DNA of 48,288 nt, taken from assembly GCA_000421045.1 (NCBI GenBank), contig ATWC01000023.1, positions 1 through 48,288 on the forward strand, in the 5' to 3' direction. Made by a program: the position numbers and the translations under genes. Source of the stretch: Lachnospiraceae bacterium NK4A179 (lineage in GTDB: Bacteria; Bacillota; Clostridia; Lachnospirales; Lachnospiraceae). Below the pieces are notes generated by a model, which had not been told where the DNA came from, searched no databases, and worked only from the letters and a program-made list of their open reading frames with translations. Below, in pieces: positions 28,001 to 35,862 of this stretch. The stretch's first letter is position 1. The number at the start of each line of letters is the position of its first letter.

Positions 28001-28801
28001 CTAAACCAGTTCTTTGTAAATCCGTCTAAGATTCGCTTTTATTTTCTTTAGGGAATTCTCCTTAATTCTGCCGCTACTAACCTCTTTCTCTCCAAAACAG
28101 TCTACCATTACCATAAGTCTGTCAAACTGATCGTTCCCGGTTTCTTTTAGGATTTTGTCATCAAGCCACTTTTCTTCAAATATTGACCGTATTTCATTTT
28201 TATCCGTATTGATCAGTCTTTTTACTCTCTGGGAATCAGTGTCAAAAAGTTCAAGTTCATAACTTCTTATAACTGTAGCCATATAGGGAGCTTCATAATA
28301 ATTCATAAGCTTACATATTGTTTCAACATCACTCCCGGAATTTTGACGAAACAGCTCAAACATCTTACAAAACGAAGTTTCCGGCATCAACAATGTTCCG
28401 GCAAACAAATTGGCCTTTCTTTCATTCTCATCATCATAGTACTGTTCTTCTATGAATAGCTCCACCGTATTCCGAAATGAATCCGGATGAAAAAAAACAT
28501 GATAAAATTCATGGCATAGTGCAAAATTCACTGTAACTTTCGGCAAGGTAGAATTAATGAAAACATAGCCCCAAAAATCCCCTTTGTAAGCCATTGCGCC
28601 GATCTCTTTATCCTTCAAAGGAAGTTCTATCATCACAAACTTTCTTTTTCCAAATTCCTCCCGTGCAATCTGATCAAGCCTCAGAATATTCTCACCACTA
28701 GAAAGGCCCAACTCAGAATAAAAAACACGAATTTCCTCCGTGATTTCTTTTTTATGGCTTTTATTGTATTCTACGATTTTTTTGAACCGATCAGAATTCA
28801 T
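28001..28801 (-). CDS. ImmA/IrrE-family metallopeptidase
   Basis: 266-aa zinc peptidase. HEFYH (97-101) is the HExxH zinc motif and NERKANLFAGTLLMP (about 128) provides the downstream Glu ligand helix. ImmA of ICEBs1 and IrrE of Deinococcus cut XRE-type repressors to switch on downstream genes. Here the peptidase follows an XRE gene with an 11-nt overlap and precedes the PIN-like gene, so the likely target is that regulator or its complex. The C-terminal third is helical and may be the sensor. Known Xre-COG2856 gene pairs support a toxin-antitoxin or phage-response role. Confidence 0.82.
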   Translation of the reverse strand: MNSDRFKKIVEYNKSHKKEITEEIRVFYSELGLSSGENILRLDQIAREEFGKRKFVMIELPLKDKEIGAMAYKGDFWGYVFINSTLPKVTVNFALCHEFYHVFFHPDSFRNTVELFIEEQYYDDENERKANLFAGTLLMPETSFCKMFELFRQNSGSDVETICKLMNYYEAPYMATVIRSYELELFDTDSQRVKRLINTDKNEIRSIFEEKWLDDKILKETGNDQFDRLMVMVDCFGEKEVSSGRIKENSLKKIKANLRRIYKELV

Positions 28802-29162
28802 CTGTAGTTATCCCCGCATTAAGATACCAAGAGGAACCATTGAGTACTTCATCCAAATTTTCAACAAATTCCACAAGCTTATATGCCACCTCAGCCTGAT
28901 TCTTTCCCGGCTCACCAACATAAAAAGCTAACCGTCCTCCACGATTTTCAATACTTAAGTCTGGAAATTCGGTTAAAAAGAATTCTATCTTCTTTCCTAA
29001 AGCATTTGCCAAGGATTCCATCTCTGAGTAGGTAATCTTTTTTTTCTCATTTAGAATCTTGGAAATCTTATCCTCAGACATTCCGCTTCTAACGCTAAGA
29101 AAATTCTGCCGGATTCCGTAAAATTCTAAATAATTGTTCAGATTTTCAATAAAAACACTCAT
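28791..29162 (-). CDS. XRE-family transcriptional regulator
   Basis: 123 aa. The N-terminal helix-turn-helix spans about 8-62 (IRQNFLSVRSGMSEDKISKILNEKK contains the recognition helices). The C-terminal half is unassigned and could bind the peptidase. ATG at 29162 has AAGGAG 6 nt upstream; the longer reading from 29186 would start within that site. It is first in the XRE/ImmA-IrrE/PIN-like operon and likely represses the promoter at 29201-29209. Confidence 0.82.
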   Translation of the reverse strand: MSVFIENLNNYLEFYGIRQNFLSVRSGMSEDKISKILNEKKKITYSEMESLANALGKKIEFFLTEFPDLSIENRGGRLAFYVGEPGKNQAEVAYKLVEFVENLDEVLNGSSWYLNAGITTDEF

Positions 29163-29200
29163 AATAAGCTCCTTGATACGCTCCACAAAACGTTACTGTA

Positions 29201-29209
29201 ATTATATCA
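29201..29209 (-). promoter_or_regulatory. Extended -10 promoter of the XRE/IrrE/PIN-like operon
   Basis: On the minus strand TGATATAAT forms an extended -10 (TGn-TATAAT) about 40 nt before the XRE start. No good -35 is placed at 17 nt. The upstream sequence to 29330 is very AT-rich and is the probable operator region. Confidence 0.55.
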
Positions 29210-29324
29210 AAATCAAGCCAAAATATCTAAAATCAATATTTTGTATGCTGTATCAATCTTTTTTTGCAAAATAATTATCTTTTGCTATAAATTATCGTTT
29301 ATTTAGCAATTGTACCGTTATCAA

Positions 29325-29591
29325 TTATATACTAAAACAGCGCTTTGTTATCTCAATCACCTTCCCCTGCTCTTCCTCGGTCATCCCGATATCGCTTGGC
29401 AGGCACAGGCCTCGGTTAAAGATATCCGCGCCTGCATCGGCACATTTCATATCTGCATTATAAGCACTGCTGCCACGGTCGAATCCCGTCTCAGTAATAA
29501 AGGCATTGCTACGGTTGCAGGACTGATGGTCATCCCTGCTCTGGGGCGACAAGGCATCGCTATCCACAGCGATGATATTGCTCATACGCAT
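29325..29591 (-). pseudogene. Internally deleted copy of the DegT aminotransferase 3' part
   Basis: The readable protein joins three pieces of the aminotransferase at 32350-33678: RMSNIIA, then VDSDALSPQSRDDHQSC, then NRSNAFITETG through GMTEEEQGKVIE and KRCF. The join between QSC and NRS corresponds to loss of the segment between two copies of GCTGCGGTAG in the intact gene (32533-32542 and 32641-32650), a replication-slippage or recombination deletion. The first join also lies at a short microhomology. It keeps an open frame of up to 98 codons but lacks the PLP lysine and substrate regions, so it cannot be an aminotransferase. It borders the AAA/DUF4276 module on the left. Confidence 0.85.
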
Positions 29592-29633
29592 TATATAACG
29601 TCCCCAAAATGCAATGCTCACTCTTCGCTATCG

Positions 29634-30305
29634 TCAACCATTTAATTGTATCAATTGTTCCACCCACTCTGAAAAATGTGGGCACTTTTCTCTCATACGA
29701 TCTATACCTATATATTGCAGCGTCATCATAACTTCACTTCCCTTTTTATAATTAAAATGATTCATCAAGCGCTTAGAAGGTGACGTTTTTTCTCCATTAT
29801 TTATTTCTTCCGGTTTTTTTCCAGCCACTTCTGATTTCAAATTCTCTATTTCATCAACAGCATCAATATACTGGTTTTTCAGTGAATCCAAATCGCTAAA
29901 AAACAGTGTTTCAAACTCGTGCAATTGAATATAAGGTAAAAAGCATCGGCTGTTTATATCCTCTTTCAAGCCTCTTTCCAGCACCATTACTTTCTCGATA
30001 CTCTCAACGCTTTTCATAGCCTCGCCATACCTCGGAAAGTCATTGGGTAAACGGAAAAAGTCAAACATAGTTGTAACTGGATACCCATTCTTTAGACAGC
30101 GCATAATATCCCTTTTGGGTTTCTCATAGTCTGACAACCCACCTCTATATACCCTTCCTGCTCCACGATTCCTTGACGTTATGACAGTATATGGATGCAG
30201 GAACAATTTGTATCCCGTATTTTCACTTACATAAGGAGATAAAACATGTTTGACAAAGCTTGCTTCAGACTGACCTTCACATACAACATAAACAAGTCCA
30301 TTCAT
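29634..30305 (-). CDS. DUF4276-family Toprim-like protein
   Basis: 223 aa. VYVVCEGQSEASFV holds the conserved Glu of a Toprim-like fold, and VTTMFDFFRLPNDFP is the DUF4276 signature replacing the DxD block. ERGLKEDINSRCFLPYIQLHEFETLFFSD is family-typical. Its ATG lies 1 nt after the ATPase stop, with GGAGG 11 nt upstream. By analogy with OLD/Gabija proteins, where an ABC-type ATPase is fused to a Toprim nuclease, I infer an effector subunit working with the upstream ATPase. DUF4276-ATPase pairs recur in defence islands; nuclease activity is not established here. Confidence 0.78.
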   Translation of the reverse strand: MNGLVYVVCEGQSEASFVKHVLSPYVSENTGYKLFLHPYTVITSRNRGAGRVYRGGLSDYEKPKRDIMRCLKNGYPVTTMFDFFRLPNDFPRYGEAMKSVESIEKVMVLERGLKEDINSRCFLPYIQLHEFETLFFSDLDSLKNQYIDAVDEIENLKSEVAGKKPEEINNGEKTSPSKRLMNHFNYKKGSEVMMTLQYIGIDRMREKCPHFSEWVEQLIQLNG

Positions 30306-30306
30306 G

Positions 30307-31428
30307 TCAAGGGGTTCCTCCTATGATATTTTTATCCCATAGTTCAGACAGCGAGTACTCATCAAGCCAATCATTCAATTCTTTTTCACTTAATCTTCTT
30401 AATATACTGGATTCCCTATCATTATCAAATTCAGCTATTATAACATCCCCCGCTGTAAAAGAATCTAGTAATTCTTTTGACTGTGTTGTTGCGATTATCT
30501 GTACATTCTTTGAAACCATACACATCATCTCTGACAAAACTCTTACCGCATAAGGGTGCAGTCCTATTTCCGGCTCATCCATAATTATAATATCCTGCCC
30601 CAATTCCACCGGTCTCAACAACAACGTACACAATGCAACAAAACGCAAAGTCCCATCTGACATCATATGTGGTCCAAACACTTCCCCACACCCTCTCTCT
30701 CTCCAATTTAAAGAGATGCTTTCATCACCATTTTCAGCTACTTGCGGATGCAAACTAAATCCATCAAATCGAGGAAACACTTCTCGTACCATATCATTTA
30801 TTCGCTGATAATATTGATTTAACTCCGGATTATTCTTTAACTTATATAAATATGCAGCCAAATTTCCAGCATCCGCTCTGAGATATCTATTATCCTGTAC
30901 ATATCCCGGCATTCTCATCCTAGAGTTCATAGTTGTATTATTAAAATGGAATACTCTACATCCTCTTAATATGTTAAGAAGAATTCTTGCAGTGCTATTT
31001 CTCTCTGCGTCATCTAACAAACCACTTCGCTTGCCTGCAGTCCTGTATTCACTCACATATGGCTGTTCATACATAGGCGAAGAATAACTGATCTTCTCAT
31101 TTGAAATGAACAGATCTCCATTTACGCCCTGCTTCAACTTCAATTCATATGTATCATATTTATCATCATCTGAAAAAATAAGTTTTCCCTCAATGTAGTC
31201 AATCTTCTCATGGCGGGCATGCATTAAAGCCCCTGCGTATCCATTACCTGCTACATACTCACCAAATGCATCTGTCGCAATATATGCGATCATTTCCAAA
31301 AAGGAGATAAAATTACTCTTACCTGCACCGTTTGGTCCTATAACTATATTTATATTTCCAAATTTAACAGATGTATTGGTTTTTCCATATGATTTGAATC
31401 CATTAATTTCAATTTCAGAAATCTTCAA
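30307..31428 (-). CDS. AAA (ABC-type, AAA_15/21) ATPase partner of DUF4276
   Basis: 373-aa SMC/RecF-like ATPase: GPNGAGKS Walker A (31-38), a signature-like MMSDGTLRF, Walker B IIIMDEPEIGLHP near 288 and the H-loop-region ATTQSKELLDSF. The family couples ATP hydrolysis to sensing of DNA or nucleotides and is frequent in anti-phage systems. The start codon is TTG with GAGG 8 nt upstream. Directly followed by the DUF4276 gene in an apparent two-gene operon, bordered on both sides by aminotransferase remnants. Confidence 0.85.
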   Translation of the reverse strand: MKISEIEINGFKSYGKTNTSVKFGNINIVIGPNGAGKSNFISFLEMIAYIATDAFGEYVAGNGYAGALMHARHEKIDYIEGKLIFSDDDKYDTYELKLKQGVNGDLFISNEKISYSSPMYEQPYVSEYRTAGKRSGLLDDAERNSTARILLNILRGCRVFHFNNTTMNSRMRMPGYVQDNRYLRADAGNLAAYLYKLKNNPELNQYYQRINDMVREVFPRFDGFSLHPQVAENGDESISLNWRERGCGEVFGPHMMSDGTLRFVALCTLLLRPVELGQDIIIMDEPEIGLHPYAVRVLSEMMCMVSKNVQIIATTQSKELLDSFTAGDVIIAEFDNDRESSILRRLSEKELNDWLDEYSLSELWDKNIIGGTP

Positions 31429-31503
31429 AATTTTTACCTCGCAAAAAAAACACTCATACTTATGCTACACACCATAAATCTTTCCCATATACCTCTCTCA
31501 CTC

Positions 31504-31590
31504 AAAACACCTCTTCACCACCACAATCACCTTCCCCTGCTCTTCCTCCGTCATCCCTATATCTCTCGGCAGGCATAGGTGTCTCTGTTA
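31504..31590 (-). pseudogene. Short remnant of the DegT aminotransferase 3' end
   Basis: About 85 nt match the last ~28 codons of the aminotransferase at 32350 and the remnant at 29325, including the region encoding CLP-DIGMTEEEQGKVI. Several substitutions are present and similarity stops near 31590. It lies between the AAA/DUF4276 module and the flavin reductase gene. The following ~35 nt (TATAGCAAGCG...AATTGCG) resemble a hairpin near 44345. Confidence 0.8.
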
Positions 31591-31669
31591 TAGCAAGCGA
31601 CAAAACTAATTGCGTTTTCACAGCATCAAAAACATTGTTGCTGCCACAGCCAGCTAAAATACTGTATTC

Positions 31670-32311
31670 CTACCCTTTCACAACCTTCTCAAAATCACTC
31701 GCCGGGTGCTTGCATATAGGACAGATGAAATCATCAGGCAACTCCTCACCCACATACTCGTAGCCGCATATCCTGCAGCGCCAAACTGTCTGGCCGTCAG
31801 TAGTGGTGCCAACCTTCTCAGGCTTGGGCTTTATATTACTCTGATAAAACTCATATGTGCAGGAACCCGCATCGCTAAGAACGCTCATTGCCACAGGTTC
31901 GCAGATAAACAGTGTGTGGGAGCCCAGATCAACTGTCTGCTTCACTTTGAGCGAGAACCACGCATTGGTACCGGCTGTGATAACGGGGATGCCGTTCTCT
32001 GCAATTTTATATGATGCCTCAGGGAAGCCTGCAAATTTATCCACATCCCTGCCGGACTGAAAGCCGAAATGCTTGAACAGATCAAAAGAAGCCTCAGTGC
32101 TTATAACGGAGATATTGCAGGCACCGGTATCTTTAATCATATCATGAGTATAATTGGCCTTGTTAACCGCCACTGTTAAAGTGTTCGGTTCAGATGCCAC
32201 CTGAATGGCAGTGTTTATGATACAGCCATTCATCTTGCCATCCCTTACAGCCGTGCACACAAACAGACCGTAAGAAAGCTTGTACATTGCCTTTGTGTTC
32301 ATCTCTTCCAT
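31670..32311 (-). CDS. Flavin reductase-rubredoxin fusion (high-molecular-weight rubredoxin type)
   Basis: 213 aa. Residues 1-165 are an FMN-binding flavin-reductase-like domain (KLSYGLFVCTAVRDGKMNG, NTAIQVASEPNT, CNISVIS), and the last ~45 are a rubredoxin with WRCRICGYEY and CPICKHP iron ligands. In clostridia and acetogens such proteins pass electrons from NAD(P)H to flavodiiron oxygen or NO reductases, protecting against oxygen. AGGAGG lies 10 nt before the ATG. It is a metabolic gene in a defence region, lodged between an aminotransferase remnant and the intact aminotransferase. Confidence 0.88.
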   Translation of the reverse strand: MEEMNTKAMYKLSYGLFVCTAVRDGKMNGCIINTAIQVASEPNTLTVAVNKANYTHDMIKDTGACNISVISTEASFDLFKHFGFQSGRDVDKFAGFPEASYKIAENGIPVITAGTNAWFSLKVKQTVDLGSHTLFICEPVAMSVLSDAGSCTYEFYQSNIKPKPEKVGTTTDGQTVWRCRICGYEYVGEELPDDFICPICKHPASDFEKVVKG

Positions 32312-32349
32312 AAACCCGTAACCTCCTCATTTGTCTTGAATAGCTTTGT

Positions 32350-33678
32350 TTACCCAAAGCACCTCTTCACAACCTCAATCACCTTCCCCTGCTCTTCCTC
32401 GGTCATCCCGATATCACTCGGCAGGCACAGGCCTCTGTTGAATATATCCGCGCCCACATCTGCGCACTTCATATCCGCATTATAAGCATTGCTGCTGCCT
32501 CGTCCGGATCCCGTCTCGGTAATGAAGGCATTGCTGCGGTAGATCGGCTGCAGATGCATCGGCTTCCATACGGGACGCCCTTCCATGTGGAAGGTTTTAA
32601 GCACCTCCAGTATCTCCTCAGGGCAGCTCTTTCCTTCCTCGCTGCGGTAGCAGGACTGATGGTCATCCCTGCTCTGGGCAGCCATGGCTTCAGGATCCAC
32701 GGCGATGCAGCTCATCCAGAAGTTCGGTTCGCTGTTGGCGGAATCATAAGGGTTCATCTTTACCGGCACACCGGCAAAGCCCTCCCTGTATCTTTCGTAT
32801 ATTTCCTTCTTTCTTGCGATATGCTCATCTATATGCTCCCACTGCCCGCGCACCAGACCGGCAATGATATTGCTCATACGGTAGTTGTAGCCCACTTCCT
32901 CATGCTGGTACCACCCGGCTGCTTCTCTGGCCTGGGTGCTCCACTTGCGCACCTGATCTGCCTCATGAGCTTTGGAAGTGAGCAGCATGCCACCGGTGCT
33001 TCCGGTGATTATCTTGTTTCCGTTAAATGAGATGGCTGCCACATCACCAAAGGTTCCTGTCTGCTTTCCCTGATAAGTTGCTCCGAGGGATTCCGCAGCA
33101 TCCTCCACAAGCAGCGCTCCGTGTGCATCACATATCTTTCGTATCTCTGCCACCTTTGACGGTGTGCCATACAGATGCACAAGCACTACTATCTTCACAT
33201 CCGGATACAGTTCAAAAGCTTTCTCCAAAGCCTTGGGGTCCATGTTCCAGGTGTCATATTCCGTATCGATATAGACCGGCTCACCGCCCTCATAGAGGAT
33301 TGGATTAACAGTGGCTGCAAAGGTCATATCACTGCAGAACACCTTACGTCCATGCAGGCTGCCGCCGCACCCTATGCCATCAGGTGTGGTGATGCCACTG
33401 TTTGAGTGGTACACCTGCTGTGCTGCGCTGCGGATAGCCAGATGCAGAGCCGCCGTACCGGAGCTCAGGGCAACGGTATGGTCAATGCCTATAAACTCTG
33501 CTGCCTTCTGCTCCAATGCACCTATATTAGGGCCGGCAGTGGTTACCCAGCCTGTATCATAAGCTTCCTTAACATATTGAAACTCATCTCCATGCATATG
33601 GGGTATGGGAAGCGGGACCCTCTTGGGGATCCAGTCATCCTTTATATCTTTGAATCTTCTGTCATTTCTAAAATCCAT
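32350..33678 (-). CDS. DegT/DnrJ/EryC1/StrS-family sugar aminotransferase
   Basis: PLP-dependent aminotransferase (442 aa) acting on a keto-sugar nucleotide, likely for the surface polysaccharide. SSGTAALHLAI, DMTFAATVNPI, VEDAAESLGATY and the lysine block SFNGNKIITG are family motifs, and VWKPMHLQP and ADIFNRGLCLPS end it. It is longer than usual (about 380-400 aa): extra residues lie near 85-105 and around AAQSRDDHQSCYRSEEGKSC (about 335-354), the latter encoded by an imperfect palindrome. Its 3' end recurs twice to the left. The matching dehydratase is not in the window. Confidence 0.88.
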   Translation of the reverse strand: MDFRNDRRFKDIKDDWIPKRVPLPIPHMHGDEFQYVKEAYDTGWVTTAGPNIGALEQKAAEFIGIDHTVALSSGTAALHLAIRSAAQQVYHSNSGITTPDGIGCGGSLHGRKVFCSDMTFAATVNPILYEGGEPVYIDTEYDTWNMDPKALEKAFELYPDVKIVVLVHLYGTPSKVAEIRKICDAHGALLVEDAAESLGATYQGKQTGTFGDVAAISFNGNKIITGSTGGMLLTSKAHEADQVRKWSTQAREAAGWYQHEEVGYNYRMSNIIAGLVRGQWEHIDEHIARKKEIYERYREGFAGVPVKMNPYDSANSEPNFWMSCIAVDPEAMAAQSRDDHQSCYRSEEGKSCPEEILEVLKTFHMEGRPVWKPMHLQPIYRSNAFITETGSGRGSSNAYNADMKCADVGADIFNRGLCLPSDIGMTEEEQGKVIEVVKRCFG

Positions 33679-33905
33679 ATCTATACCTTCTTTAATGCTG
33701 ATCCTATATTTTTCCTCTATCGGTATCTGTTACAAATTTTGCCATGCTCCGCCATCCGGGCCCTTAAGGAACTGTTCCTTACGCCCCGGTCAATGTACCG
33801 GCATGATCCCTGCCCTCACCGGCATCGCACTGTGGCGTATACAGGTTTCCGGACAGTCTTTTCCAAAATCCCCTTATGATACCATATATATAGGTAACAA
33901 TTCAA
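33679..33905 (-). promoter_or_regulatory. Promoter and GC-richer, palindrome-bearing leader of the aminotransferase
   Basis: A minus-strand promoter reads TTGAAT (33900-33905), 18-nt spacer, TATCAT (33876-33881). The following ~190-nt leader is richer in GC than its flanks. It holds AAGGAAC/GTTCCTT and CCGGT/ACCGG stems and two copies of ATGCCGGT. No known riboswitch class was recognised. One frame reads QFLKGPDGGAWQNL before a stop, so a decayed gene end is the alternative. The rest of the 345-bp gap to 34023 is the terminator and repeat listed next. Confidence 0.45.
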
Positions 33906-33941
33906 ATAATGCCATGTGTCCCCTCTTTATTGCATGAAAAA

Positions 33942-33967
33942 AAGAGGCGCTTATCACCGCGCCTCTT
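33942..33967 (-). terminator. Intrinsic terminator of the XRE/ATPase/Toprim operon
   Basis: AAGAGGCGC and GCGCCTCTT pair perfectly around an 8-nt loop, followed on the minus strand by a T7 run. It lies about 60 nt after the Toprim gene stop. Its right arm is part of the repeated GCGCCTCTTCC sequence shared with the end of the glutathione peroxidase gene. Confidence 0.85.
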
Positions 33968-34020
33968 CCACAGTGTACATCCATTATACAAAGCATTGTC
34001 ATTTTTCAAAGGATCGTGAC
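33959..34020 (-). repeat. Repeat A: gpx end fragment plus duplicated promoter sequence
   Basis: GCGCCTCTTCCACAGT (33959-33974) equals 36369-36384. The 42 nt 33973-34014 are identical to 36447-36488. On the minus strand the 42-mer reads as a promoter (TTGAAA, 15 nt, TATAAT). Together these flank the XRE/ATPase/Toprim module on its left as the partner repeat does on its right. Confidence 0.85.
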
Positions 34021-34023
34021 GTC

Positions 34024-34749
34024 TCACAAGCTTTCCAATTGCCGGAAACATTCGCGAAGCACTTCCGACTTCTCCCAGGATACACTTCGTATCTGTTCAT
34101 CTATAAGCTTAAAAACCTTCTCGGGGTATTGGACAGCCCACGTAACACCCAAGTGTGCCTTTAATCTCATTCTTCTATTCGGAATATAGCGAGATGCATT
34201 CTTCAGCATTTTATCCACAAAAACACCGGCCTCCTTTACGATTGCGGCATCATAGGGATCTTCCGCTATTGCTTCAAGCATTAGTGTCTCCAACGCACCC
34301 TGATGTTCCGTTGGAATAGCTATAAGCAGGGATGAGACGCTCTTTCGAATACCAAATGCATCAACATAGGTATTATCAATCCAAGAATTATTCTTAAATT
34401 CCGTCACGATCGGCTTGAACAAGTGTGAAGCGTGCGCTTCGATAGATTCTATACTCTTATCGTCACGGTCAAGCATCAAAACTATCTTTGAGAACGCATC
34501 TGCTTTGACCATTGGCGAAAGAATCTTCTCTTTGAAAAATGAAGACATCTTGTCTTTCCCACCCACGCCACATATGAGTAATCTGTCATCGTCTCTTTTG
34601 TACCAGTTTATTGTCTGATCAAACTCACTTTGCTTTATATCAAGATGTTCCGGCGCTTTCCTACAAAATTCCCAGCCGGATACCTTATTCAGATAATAAC
34701 TGAGCAGGATGGCATCCGTGCTTCCTTCGCATAGAATAATACTCCTCAT
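34024..34749 (-). CDS. Toprim-domain protein, partner of an AAA ATPase
   Basis: 241 aa. IILCEGSTDAILL gives the Toprim Glu (E8), and IVLMLDRDDKS (near 90) gives the DxD metal site; ICGVGGKDKM lies between them. The C-terminal half is helical. The ATG overlaps the ATPase stop as ATGA. I infer a nuclease or DNA-handling subunit that acts with the ATPase, a split version of the OLD/Gabija GajA layout. It belongs to a different Toprim-like family from the DUF4276 protein at 29634. Confidence 0.78.
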   Translation of the reverse strand: MRSIILCEGSTDAILLSYYLNKVSGWEFCRKAPEHLDIKQSEFDQTINWYKRDDDRLLICGVGGKDKMSSFFKEKILSPMVKADAFSKIVLMLDRDDKSIESIEAHASHLFKPIVTEFKNNSWIDNTYVDAFGIRKSVSSLLIAIPTEHQGALETLMLEAIAEDPYDAAIVKEAGVFVDKMLKNASRYIPNRRMRLKAHLGVTWAVQYPEKVFKLIDEQIRSVSWEKSEVLRECFRQLESL

Positions 34750-35849
34750 AAGCGCACCTCAAAGCCAAAGGCTTCGCGATCCTTATATACTTCAGCACCG
34801 CTCATGGATCTCGATAAGGTCTTATCACCTTCTTTGCGAAGTGTGATCACATTTATATTGTCGGCCTTTGTAGATTTGTCATAATCCTGCGTATTTAATA
34901 TACCGTCTAAGGCTTCAAGACTATGCGTAGTGATAAAAAGCTGAACGTTATATTGCAGGCACGCTTTAGTCACGAACCGGAAAATATCATCAAAGTATTG
35001 CTTATGGATCGATGTCTCTATTTCATCTATGAGCAGGATCCCACCGCGTGCCCTGGCAATCTCGTTAGCAAGAACAAGAGCTCTTTTTACGCCATCACCA
35101 TAGGTAGAAAGAGGCATATTTCCCAATCTGTCATGTTTAATATAACTCACCACGTGAGAACCGATATCAGCAGGCAATGTCAATATGTCACTTATATCTG
35201 CATCAAAGAGTTTCAACATCATTACGCAGATATCTTTATATTCCTCATTACGAACAATCTCATTTATTATGTCGCCTCTTAAATGCGCAAAAGAACCAAC
35301 ATACCTGATCGGCAGGCTTTTTGACTCAGTATATGAATAATCGGACATCTTAACGTACCTGTGAAACTTAACAGGAGTCTGTTTGATCTCTTTTCCGAGA
35401 CTTACCTGTATGCCGCCTTCAAAACCGTCAACTTCCTTCTCCCCTTGAAGAGCATTTTTCGTTCTGTTTTGTCTGCCCCTTCGTTCCGTATCAGGCTCGT
35501 AAAACATTTTCTTATTCTCGCCGTGAAATCTATATGAAAACTCTTCACCATTATATATTCCACTCAGCTCTATCTTCTTGATCTGTGATCCTTGCGGGAA
35601 CATACACATCACATTCTCATATATGGAATTGGAATACTCCATGGCAAACTGATAATCTCTTTGCCGTGCAATCTGAAGCACATTGATAAGCCCTGAGTTG
35701 TAGAAGCGCAGAAATTGGACAGCTTCCAGCACTGACGTCTTTCCGCAGTTGTTATTGCCAACTATCAGATTGATAGGGCGTAAATTTTCCAGATACAGAT
35801 CATTGATCCCTCTGAAACTGTCAATATATAGTTTATCTAAACCTGCCAT
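34746..35849 (-). CDS. AAA (OLD/AAA_15-like) ATPase
   Basis: 367 aa. GNNNCGKTS Walker A (31-39), GGILLIDEIETSIHKQ Walker B and FITTHSLEALD are typical of OLD-type ATPases. The start was set at ATG 35849 (MAGLDKLYI) with AAGGAG 9 nt upstream, 13 nt after the XRE stop; a longer reading from 35882 overlaps XRE and lacks a ribosome site. Middle gene of the XRE/ATPase/Toprim operon; likely the phage or DNA sensor. About 20% shorter than full OLD proteins because the Toprim is separate. Confidence 0.82.
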   Translation of the reverse strand: MAGLDKLYIDSFRGINDLYLENLRPINLIVGNNNCGKTSVLEAVQFLRFYNSGLINVLQIARQRDYQFAMEYSNSIYENVMCMFPQGSQIKKIELSGIYNGEEFSYRFHGENKKMFYEPDTERRGRQNRTKNALQGEKEVDGFEGGIQVSLGKEIKQTPVKFHRYVKMSDYSYTESKSLPIRYVGSFAHLRGDIINEIVRNEEYKDICVMMLKLFDADISDILTLPADIGSHVVSYIKHDRLGNMPLSTYGDGVKRALVLANEIARARGGILLIDEIETSIHKQYFDDIFRFVTKACLQYNVQLFITTHSLEALDGILNTQDYDKSTKADNINVITLRKEGDKTLSRSMSGAEVYKDREAFGFEVRL

Positions 35850-35862
35850 ACCTTTTATCTCC

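Noticed and set aside
29325-29621. 98-codon frame as a functional small protein
   Set aside because: It is a spliced remnant of the aminotransferase 3' part; the first residues come from unrelated sequence.
33406-33937. Open frames on the plus strand antisense to the aminotransferase and through its leader
   Set aside because: Shadows of the minus-strand gene: no ribosome site, no recognisable protein pattern.
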